Assembly (NCBI GenBank): GCA_900769535.1
Contig: CAAGHB010000016.1
Span: 1 to 12,119 of the forward strand
From: Clostridia bacterium
GTDB lineage: Bacteria; Bacillota; Clostridia; Oscillospirales; Acutalibacteraceae
Direction: 5' to 3'
DNA: 12,119 bases
Numbering within the stretch: the first letter of the stretch is position 1; each line of letters begins with the position of its first letter. Shown piece after piece: positions 6,256-12,119 of this stretch. Under the pieces are notes generated by a model that was given only the letters and a program-made list of their open reading frames with translations, had not been told where the DNA came from and searched no databases. The translations under genes and the position numbers were made by a program.

Positions 6256-6621
6256 ATGACTATAAAACGAGGCGATATTTATTATGCTGATTTGAGCCCT
6301 GTTGTCGGTTCGGAGCAGGGTGGAGTACGTCCTGTACTGATTGTTCAGAATGATGTTGGAAATAAATATAGCCCAACCGTGATTGCCGCTGCAATTACAA
6401 GTCAACGTGATAAGACAAAATTACCAACGCATATAAAGGTAGATGCTGACGAATCAGGTCTTGCAAAGGACTCAATTGTTCTTCTTGAACAAATAAGAAC
6501 CATCGATAAGCAGAGATTAAAGGAGAAAATGGGTAAATTAGATGACGGTTCAATGAATATGGTCGATAGAGCTTTGTCGGTGAGCTTTGGCCTGAATTCT
6601 GAAATCAATACTGTTACATAA
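6256..6621 (+). CDS. mazF: MazF/EndoA (PemK-type) endoribonuclease toxin
   Basis: MazF cleaves single-stranded mRNA at short motifs and is normally neutralised by a MazE antitoxin. The 121-residue protein closely follows B. subtilis EndoA as I remember it: KRGDIYYADLSPVVGSEQGG, RPVLIVQND, the T-S segment after VIAAAIT, KLPTH and LLEQIRTIDKQRL. The catalytic pair corresponds to Arg25 and Thr48. If specificity is conserved it would cut at UACAU. The start is ATG 6256 behind GGAG (6242-6245), which gives the family's normal N-terminus; an in-frame ATG at 6130 would add 42 residues without family resemblance. No mazE is adjacent and alr is also absent, so this is an orphan toxin within the window. 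A strong hairpin terminator follows. Confidence 0.95.
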   Translation: MTIKRGDIYYADLSPVVGSEQGGVRPVLIVQNDVGNKYSPTVIAAAITSQRDKTKLPTHIKVDADESGLAKDSIVLLEQIRTIDKQRLKEKMGKLDDGSMNMVDRALSVSFGLNSEINTVT

Positions 6622-6634
6622 TTTGTAGCAGTAA

Positions 6635-6676
6635 AAAAATCCGCTGAAACTAATTTAAGTTTCAGCGGGTTTTAAA
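6635..6676. terminator. Bidirectional terminator between mazF and the SGNH hydrolase genes
   Basis: CCGCTGAAAC (6641-6650) and GTTTCAGCGG (6659-6668) form a perfect 10-bp stem, extended by T6651-A6658 and a T-G pair at 6640/6669. It is preceded by AAAAAAA and followed by TTTT, so it can end transcription of mazF on one strand and of the converging dockerin-SGNH gene on the other. Confidence 0.88.
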
Positions 6677-6686
6677 TTTTATTAGC

Positions 6687-8807
6687 TTATTTATAAATGT
6701 TAAGTGAGCATCCGGTCATGAGACAAGCTCTCCAAATTTCGTAGTTCCAGATTTCGTAAGCGGCATAATAGCTTTCGTTAGGAACTTCGGCTTCGAGCAT
6801 TATACTCTTTGCTCCGGAAATAAGACTTTCCTTAATAATCATGACCTTTCCATTGTCGTAACGAAGGGTGAATGTGCAACGGTCGGTATCGTATTCGCTT
6901 GTTGATGAAGCAATTTCCTTGCCGTCATAGTATAATTTATAAAGCTTATTACAGTCGAAGATTTTTGCTCTAAGGTTACCTACTATAAGCTCGGTGTAAT
7001 ATCTTTCGCCGTATGAGGTTGCAAAATTGATTGTGCAAGACTGGGTGATTGAAGCAGACCATTTATTGCCCAAATCATATTTTACGGGAGTTGATAGATA
7101 GCAACCGTGGCCATCAAGATATATATCTCCTTTAAAGAGATGAACGTCGCTGTTTTCAGAAAACAGTTCTCTGTCAGCTATTGCAAAATTCGAGCTGAAA
7201 ATATTTACCGGCATTTCTTTAAGTGTAGGGTCTTCAATAACAGTAACTGTGCAAACCGCACTCATATTACCCGAAAGACTTGTTGCAGTAATCGTTGTTA
7301 CGCCGGGTGTTAATGCCTTGATATTACCGCAGGTGTCAACAGTTGCAACCGACTTGTTACTCGAAGCCCAAACTACTCCGTTGAAATCAGCATTTTCGGG
7401 CGACGTAGTAACCTTAATAAATCCGTTGTATCCTTGATAAAGGGTGAGTTCGGTTTTATCAAAAGTAACCGAATCTACCTTAATTTCTGTTTCACCGCTT
7501 GATTCAGTATTGTTTCGTGCGAGAACGTCATCGACAATGCGTTCAAACCAAGCGTCGCCCATTTTTGCCTGACCGACTTCGTTGGGGTGGGTACCGTCAT
7601 CGGAATCGAAGTCGCCGTTTGCACCGGAGAGGTTGGTTGCGTTGCAAAGGTCAAAGTATCTTACATCATAACCTTCTTCTACAAGGTCAGCAACCCAGTT
7701 GTGAAGATTGGCGTTCTGCGCCTCGTCGTATGTAAAGCCGTAATTCTTATTAAGAATACCGCCATCCTGATAGTTGTAGTCGGGTGAGTGGCCGTTATCC
7801 TGATTTATCATTGTAGCGCAGTAGAGGGTGAGATTAGGTTGACGTTTGAAAATTTCTCTAACGAGATTCTTATATTCGTCTTCGAAAATGTGACGTCCGT
7901 TTTTGTCAACAAGGGCAACGTTTCTGAAATAATTGTTGTGTCCAATCATCATAAGGCCGATATCAGCGATATCCTGAACCTTGCCTTCGCTGTCATAAGG
8001 GAAAATATTTACAAGCTGCTGATAAATACCGTCAGTATTACCTTCGCTCGTAGAGGTGGGGCCGACAAAGTAACCTGACCAACCAGCGTGTTTTCTGTAC
8101 TGAGCGGAAACACGGGGGTCATAGTTTGTTCTCGGACCAACGAACTCAATATTTGCGCCTGCATCATAAAGATTCATTGCAAGCTGAGTTCTGTATGAAT
8201 TATATGTACCCATACCTTCGGTAATAGAGTCGCCGATTGTAACGATTCTAACCTTTTTGCCGAGTTCCTTGACTTCGGATGATGCAGTCTGGCTGATTGC
8301 TTTTATTCCAAGCATGTGCATCGACATATTAAGAAGGTCTGTTGCGTTGCTTTTCTTGTCAAGTGTTATATCGGCAGCGAGGAAGTTAATTCTTTCAAGG
8401 GTTGAATTACCGATAATTGACTGAGTAATAACAACCGAGTCGGTCGAATCGATAATTCCGTCGCCGTTTATATCACCGTAAACAATAGTTGTAAATGTGT
8501 CAACTGTGCTTCCGTTAAATGATACAGCTACATTAAATCCTGTACCGATTTTAGAATCGGAGGTGACAGTGGTATTTGATGTGTTTTTAACGGTTAATGT
8601 GCAGCCGGTAAACATCGTTTCGAGGTCGGAAACGGTGGTTCCGGGCGCAATACCTGCTAAAATTCTACCGGCTGTGAGGTCGGTAATGAATTTTGCATCT
8701 TCGGGGACTGTATATCCTGTTGCACTTACTGTAACCGGCACAAATACGCTTATAGCCATTAACGCAACGATAACAATGCCGCAAATGAGTCTAATTACTT
8801 TTTTCAT
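6687..8807 (-). CDS. Secreted SGNH/GDSL hydrolase with N-terminal dockerin, BIG2 and C-terminal beta-rich domain
   Basis: A 706-residue extracellular protein. In order: Sec signal peptide (about 1-29, ending VSA); a roughly 75-residue N-terminal module; a dockerin-like domain (110-168) whose first calcium loop is canonical (Asp112, Asn114, Asp116, Asp123) and whose second is weaker (Asp146, Asp150, Asp157); the SGNH hydrolase domain (about 185-430) with GDSITEG (Ser194), GHNN (Gly289, Asn291) and DGTH (Asp404, His407); a BIG2 Ig-like domain (about 443-525); and a C-terminal domain (about 540-706). The CE3-like pattern GDSIT...YRT...FVG...HAGWSG suggests deacetylation of plant polysaccharide, but the substrate is unproven. 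The dockerin would plug it into a cohesin-bearing scaffold. ATG 8807 lies behind AAAGGA, with a promoter just upstream. It is a paralogue of the next two genes. Confidence 0.88.
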   Translation of the reverse strand: MKKVIRLICGIVIVALMAISVFVPVTVSATGYTVPEDAKFITDLTAGRILAGIAPGTTVSDLETMFTGCTLTVKNTSNTTVTSDSKIGTGFNVAVSFNGSTVDTFTTIVYGDINGDGIIDSTDSVVITQSIIGNSTLERINFLAADITLDKKSNATDLLNMSMHMLGIKAISQTASSEVKELGKKVRIVTIGDSITEGMGTYNSYRTQLAMNLYDAGANIEFVGPRTNYDPRVSAQYRKHAGWSGYFVGPTSTSEGNTDGIYQQLVNIFPYDSEGKVQDIADIGLMMIGHNNYFRNVALVDKNGRHIFEDEYKNLVREIFKRQPNLTLYCATMINQDNGHSPDYNYQDGGILNKNYGFTYDEAQNANLHNWVADLVEEGYDVRYFDLCNATNLSGANGDFDSDDGTHPNEVGQAKMGDAWFERIVDDVLARNNTESSGETEIKVDSVTFDKTELTLYQGYNGFIKVTTSPENADFNGVVWASSNKSVATVDTCGNIKALTPGVTTITATSLSGNMSAVCTVTVIEDPTLKEMPVNIFSSNFAIADRELFSENSDVHLFKGDIYLDGHGCYLSTPVKYDLGNKWSASITQSCTINFATSYGERYYTELIVGNLRAKIFDCNKLYKLYYDGKEIASSTSEYDTDRCTFTLRYDNGKVMIIKESLISGAKSIMLEAEVPNESYYAAYEIWNYEIWRACLMTGCSLNIYK

Positions 8808-8841
8808 TTAAGTCAATCCTTTCGGCTTTAACAATCATCTC

Positions 8842-8870
8842 ATTATACTACTAAATGAATAATTTTTAAA
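8842..8870 (-). promoter_or_regulatory. Putative promoter of the dockerin-SGNH gene
   Basis: Reading the - strand, TATAAT (8847-8842) has TTTAAA (8870-8865; 4 of 6 of the -35 consensus) at 17-nt spacing. Transcription would start near 8835, giving a leader of about 28 nt. It would allow this gene to be expressed apart from the two paralogues upstream. Confidence 0.5.
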
Positions 8871-8900
8871 TTGATAAATAACACAAATAGCATTTTTTTT

Positions 8901-8940
8901 ATTGTTCAAATAAGACAAAAATCAAACTATTTCGAACAAT
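8901..8940. repeat. Imperfect inverted repeat across the stop codon of the middle SGNH gene
   Basis: ATTGTTC (8901-8907) and GAACAAT (8934-8940) are perfectly complementary, and pairing can extend inward to about 12 of 14 positions, with a loop of roughly 12 nt. The stop codon (8922-8924) lies in the loop. On the - strand it is followed by an A run rather than a T run, so it is not a standard terminator for the gene above it. It could be an mRNA 3' structure or an operator for the promoter about 30 nt downstream. Confidence 0.45.
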
Positions 8941-10361
8941 TTAATATCACTGATAATACAGAATCTTTCGCCTTCGCATGAATAAAGTTCAATATCAGAG
9001 GAAAAAGCCGCAATATCCTTTTTAACCGAAATGATTAACTCTCCGCCTTTATACATTTCGATTTGTCCGTTATTATAGCGCAGCTTGTACGTACGTGGCT
9101 CAATTTCACAATAGCTTTTGTGTGTAGCCAGCAGGTTGCCGTCATAATAAAGTTCAAATGAGGTAGCGCCGTCAATAATTCTCATTTCGAGCTTTCTGAA
9201 TTTTAATGACGTATAGTTTTTAAATTCGATTCCTTTATTGTCGGTGATTTCATATCTCATTTGCAGCTCGAAGTTGTCAGACGGATTAAATTTTTCCTTC
9301 GTATTTATCTTATAATCACGTCGAATGAACCACATTATTATGTTATTGTCGCCGATCAGGTCAACGTCGCCTTGCCAATTTTCTTTGTTCGATAAGGCGT
9401 TGTCAAATACAGTCGTTGTTCCAATCGGTTTTTTCTCTTTTACCGTTATTTCACACGATGCCTTATATCCGCCGTCAATGCATTCGGCAAAAATAGTAGC
9501 ACATCCCGGCTTTAAGGCAGATATTCTTCCGAGAGAATCAATTTTTACCGTATCGTTGTCGTTTGATGACCACAAAACTGTAAATTCATCGGGATTCGAC
9601 GGGGTAAAAATCGGTTGCATCTGAAACTCGTCATCAACTGATAAAGTTACTTTTTCGTTATCAAATCGAATTTTTTCAATATGAATTTGGTTATTATCCG
9701 GCTTGTTCAGCTCGTTTGCAATGGGCAAAATTGCATCAAACCATGCCTTTGCAATTTTTTCCTGACCAATATCATTGGGATGTGTGTTGTCATGGGGTTT
9801 AAAATCAACCTCTCCCAAATTTGTAATACCTGCAATATCAACGAAGTATACATTATGGCCTTCGTCTTTCAGCTTCTTACATACGTCGGGTAAAAGGCGG
9901 TTGAGTCCGCTTAAAGCAGGGTCGTCAGGGGAGTTTCCTGCCTTTGAATAGTTCATCGTACCAACGAAAATATGCATATCGGGCTGATACGACAGCATTT
10001 CCTTGACAAAGTTGTAATAGACCTCGTTAATACGGTCAAGATCTATGGACTGAAAGTAATTGTTTCTTCCCATCATGAGAAGGGCAATATCAATTCTTTC
10101 CTTTAATATTTCGGGTAGTCTTGAAAATATATTTCCGCTGCGGCTTTCGTCGGGGCCGATTGTATTTCCGCCGTATCCTGCGTGATAATAATATCTTTCA
10201 GGCATTCGTGGGTCATGGGCCTTTTTGGGTCCTGCAAATCTAAAATTTATTCCGTTTTTGTAAAGCAGATTGTGCAGAAAAAAGCGATATCCGCTATGTG
10301 TTCCTGCGCCATCGGTGATTGAATCACCGATGGGCAAAATATTTATAACATCGTTACTCAT
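8922..10361 (-). CDS. SGNH/GDSL hydrolase with BIG2 and C-terminal beta-rich domain, no export signal
   Basis: A 479-residue paralogue of both flanking genes. The SGNH domain begins almost at residue 1: GDSITDG with Ser14, a YGG loop, GRNN (Gly98, Asn100), and DNTH (Asp191, His194), so the catalytic set is complete. A BIG2-type Ig domain (about 226-310) and the shared C-terminal domain (about 320-479, with ELYYDGNLLA and LRYNNG) follow. Unlike its neighbours it has no signal peptide, lipobox or dockerin, and the in-frame sequence upstream of ATG 10361 does not encode one. It starts 7 nt after the preceding stop with no good ribosome binding site (GAAAGG is about 15 nt away), so translation is probably coupled. 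It may act in the cytoplasm on imported oligosaccharides, or be exported another way; both are inference. Confidence 0.85.
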   Translation of the reverse strand: MSNDVINILPIGDSITDGAGTHSGYRFFLHNLLYKNGINFRFAGPKKAHDPRMPERYYYHAGYGGNTIGPDESRSGNIFSRLPEILKERIDIALLMMGRNNYFQSIDLDRINEVYYNFVKEMLSYQPDMHIFVGTMNYSKAGNSPDDPALSGLNRLLPDVCKKLKDEGHNVYFVDIAGITNLGEVDFKPHDNTHPNDIGQEKIAKAWFDAILPIANELNKPDNNQIHIEKIRFDNEKVTLSVDDEFQMQPIFTPSNPDEFTVLWSSNDNDTVKIDSLGRISALKPGCATIFAECIDGGYKASCEITVKEKKPIGTTTVFDNALSNKENWQGDVDLIGDNNIIMWFIRRDYKINTKEKFNPSDNFELQMRYEITDNKGIEFKNYTSLKFRKLEMRIIDGATSFELYYDGNLLATHKSYCEIEPRTYKLRYNNGQIEMYKGGELIISVKKDIAAFSSDIELYSCEGERFCIISDIKLFEIV

Positions 10362-10368
10362 CTTGTAG

Positions 10369-12078
10369 TTATTGTGCCTTTCTGATGATAATAGCTTGGA
10401 GGTGCGTAATTCTAGAAGGTTCGTTCGAAACTACCGTTATTTTTGACGATGCAGGCATTGAACTCGATTTAACTGTAAAGAGGGTTTCGTAATCTCTGTG
10501 TACAGTAATTACGCCGTTATTATAAGAAAAACCGTAGAGATGGCGTTTAAGCGCATATTCACAGGTGAATGAACCAAGTTCGTTACCGTCTTTAAACAAT
10601 TTAACCATTCCGCCGCAGTTATAAATTCTAAGCTCGTATCCGCCGTATTCAAATGACACAAAATAATTTGTATTTGCTTGATTTAGCCCGTTGTTTTGCT
10701 CGGCTGCATAGGCCATGTTTATCATAAAGTTTTTGCCGGCTTCGTATGAAGTTTTTGTAGAAACTGTTTTTGCGCTACCGCCGGGGAACCAAAGATACCA
10801 GCCCCCGCCGTTAAAGCTGCTTGCATCGTCGCCTTCCCATGTTCCGTTATTAAAGTTGTCTGAAAGGAAGGTTTTGTAATTTGGGGCATTTTCATCCTTG
10901 CTGACCGTTACTTCGCAGGTAGCGGCAATTCCGCCGTCAATGGTTTTTGCTGTGATGGTAGCGGTTCCGCTCTTTACACCTGTTACCAGGCCGAATGTAT
11001 CAACCGAAGCAACCGATGGGTCGCTTGATGACCAAATACAGCCGATATGTTTAGCGTCTGACGGGGTTACAGTTGCTTTAATGCGGATTTTATTACCCTT
11101 GAAAACAGATGCGGTTGTTTTATCTAATTTAACTGCTGTCGGGCGTTTTACAACGTTTGTGCTGCTATCACCCTTGTCGTTCATTTCAAGCACTTGGTCA
11201 AGAATGGCGTCATACCAAGCGTAAGCCATTTTTTCCTGACCTTGTTCATTCGGATGTGTTCCGTCATCGCTGTCAAAGTCTCCGGCTGCTTCGCTAAGAT
11301 TTGTTACCGCGTCAACGTCAACAAATCTGACGTCATAGCCCTCTTTGCAAAGTGAATCAACAATGCCGGGAAGAAGTTTATTGAGTCCGTTTTCGTCATA
11401 GCCCTTGTTTACGTCGGGTGCATTTCCGTTGCCCTGATTAACCATTGTACCGCAGTAAACGGTAATTCCGGGGGAGAGCTCGATGATTTTTCTGACTAAA
11501 TTTGAATATACCTCGGTCATATTATCAACGTCAACGCCATGGAAATAGTTATTTGCACCAAGCATTACGAGTGCAATATCTGCGCCGCTTCCGAGATATA
11601 CTCCAAGGTGGTCATATGTGCTTCTGTTCTTTCCGTCGGTGTTGGGGCCGATAAAGGCGCCGCCGTATCCGCCGTGATACTGATATGACGAGTCTAATCT
11701 CGGGTCAACGCTTTTTTCAGAACCGACATAGGTAAAGGTAGCCCCTGCTGAAATAAGGTTGCGATAGAGATAATATCTGTACGCGCTGTATGTACCCGAG
11801 CCCTGCGTAATCGAGTCGCCGATACAGCATATTCTAACGTTTTTGTATTTAAAATCTGCCGGCTTTTTCTCTCGTGTTGCACGGTAACGTGTATCTACAC
11901 TCGAACTTTCGCCGTTACTTGTATTATCCGAATTTGAGTTTCCATCTGTGCTATTGATTGTAGATGAATTATCTCCATTGGATAAAGCGTCTCCTGTTTT
12001 TTCACCACCGCATGAGCATAATGCGAGAAGCAATATTGCCAAAACGAGTAAAATACTTATAATTTTCTTAAAATTCAC
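10369..12078 (-). CDS. SGNH/GDSL hydrolase lipoprotein with BIG2 and C-terminal beta-rich domain
   Basis: A 569-residue membrane-anchored esterase-like protein. The N-terminus is a lipoprotein signal with lipobox LCSC and Cys23, followed by a Ser/Asn/Asp/Gly-rich flexible linker (about 29-62). The SGNH domain (about 80-300) has GDSITQG (Ser89), a GYGG loop, GANN (Gly174, Asn176) and DGTH (Asp272, His275). A BIG2 domain (about 312-393; WSSSDPSVASVDTFGLVTGVKSG) and the shared C-terminal domain (about 402-569; KLFKDGNELGS, FSYNNGV) complete it. The start is GTG 12078, about 10 nt after AAGGGAG. It is the first gene of a probable operon with the signal-less paralogue 7 nt downstream. Its promoter is not in the 41 nt left at the window edge. 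It probably acts at the cell surface, perhaps removing acyl groups from glycans. Confidence 0.9.
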   Translation of the reverse strand: MNFKKIISILLVLAILLLALCSCGGEKTGDALSNGDNSSTINSTDGNSNSDNTSNGESSSVDTRYRATREKKPADFKYKNVRICCIGDSITQGSGTYSAYRYYLYRNLISAGATFTYVGSEKSVDPRLDSSYQYHGGYGGAFIGPNTDGKNRSTYDHLGVYLGSGADIALVMLGANNYFHGVDVDNMTEVYSNLVRKIIELSPGITVYCGTMVNQGNGNAPDVNKGYDENGLNKLLPGIVDSLCKEGYDVRFVDVDAVTNLSEAAGDFDSDDGTHPNEQGQEKMAYAWYDAILDQVLEMNDKGDSSTNVVKRPTAVKLDKTTASVFKGNKIRIKATVTPSDAKHIGCIWSSSDPSVASVDTFGLVTGVKSGTATITAKTIDGGIAATCEVTVSKDENAPNYKTFLSDNFNNGTWEGDDASSFNGGGWYLWFPGGSAKTVSTKTSYEAGKNFMINMAYAAEQNNGLNQANTNYFVSFEYGGYELRIYNCGGMVKLFKDGNELGSFTCEYALKRHLYGFSYNNGVITVHRDYETLFTVKSSSMPASSKITVVSNEPSRITHLQAIIIRKAQ

Positions 12079-12119
12079 TTTAATTATCTCCCTTTGTCTT
12101 AATTGAATTTTTTGAGTAC

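Noticed and set aside
6227..6257. TTGCAA...TATAAT as a mazF promoter
   Set aside because: The TATAAT overlaps the mazF start codon and the spacer is 19 nt, so transcription would begin inside the gene, leaving out the ribosome binding site.
6163..6619. UACAU sites flanking mazF (6163-6167 in the leader and 6615-6619 at the stop codon) as a self-cleavage circuit
   Set aside because: A five-base motif is expected about once in 600-700 nt at this base composition, and it also occurs in unrelated genes here (for example within the binding-protein gene), so the placement is not informative by itself.
7788..8078. Forward-strand reading frames across the dockerin-SGNH gene (for example 7788-8078 and 8497-8811)
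   Set aside because: All lie antisense to the SGNH protein, whose catalytic and dockerin motifs establish the - strand as coding.

Overview
The window looks like chromosomal DNA of a fibre-associated member of the Clostridia, most likely an uncultured gut-type Oscillospirales/Ruminococcus relative. The reasons are AT-rich low-GC Firmicutes DNA, strong AGGAGG-type ribosome binding sites, frequent TTG/GTG starts, Gram-positive lipoproteins, an AcpS-Nnr-lipoprotein-MazF neighbourhood related to the Bacillus subtilis acpS-ydcC-alr-mazE-mazF locus, and a dockerin domain on a secreted esterase-like protein. The taxonomic call is inference.

Left part, + strand (2-2605): the 3' end of a Crp/Fnr-type regulator runs, after a 19-nt gap, into an ABC importer of the nitrate/sulfonate/NMT1 class: a lipoprotein binding protein, a permease and a short ATPase. 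The two junctions overlap, and each has a GGAGGTG ribosome binding site inside the preceding gene. A perfect 13-bp inverted repeat with a TTTTT loop lies inside the 5' part of the permease gene and is the most striking nucleic-acid structure in the window.

Middle, + strand (2602-6670): luxS and a two-TM protein of unknown function each have a recognisable promoter. They are followed by acpS (overlapping the unknown gene), the bifunctional NAD(P)HX repair enzyme gene nnr, and a small lipoprotein gene ending in an intrinsic terminator. After it comes mazF, an RNase toxin almost superposable on B. subtilis EndoA, but no MazE antitoxin or alr gene is visible next to it. A strong hairpin at 6640-6669 with A/T tracts on both sides serves mazF and the converging right-hand genes.

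Right part, - strand (6687-12078): three paralogous SGNH/GDSL hydrolases with the same core layout (SGNH catalytic domain, one Ig-like BIG2 domain, one shared C-terminal beta-rich domain) but three different N-termini. In transcription order these are a lipoprotein signal plus Ser/Asn-rich linker, no export signal at all, and a Sec signal plus an N-terminal dockerin. The first two are 7 nt apart and probably co-transcribed; the dockerin gene has its own promoter. The set reads as one catalytic module delivered to different cellular addresses, possibly carbohydrate de-esterification (CE3-like acetylxylan-esterase similarity). This is the most interesting system here. No tRNA, rRNA, CRISPR array, insertion sequence or attachment site was seen, and no gene-free stretch exceeds about 190 bases.
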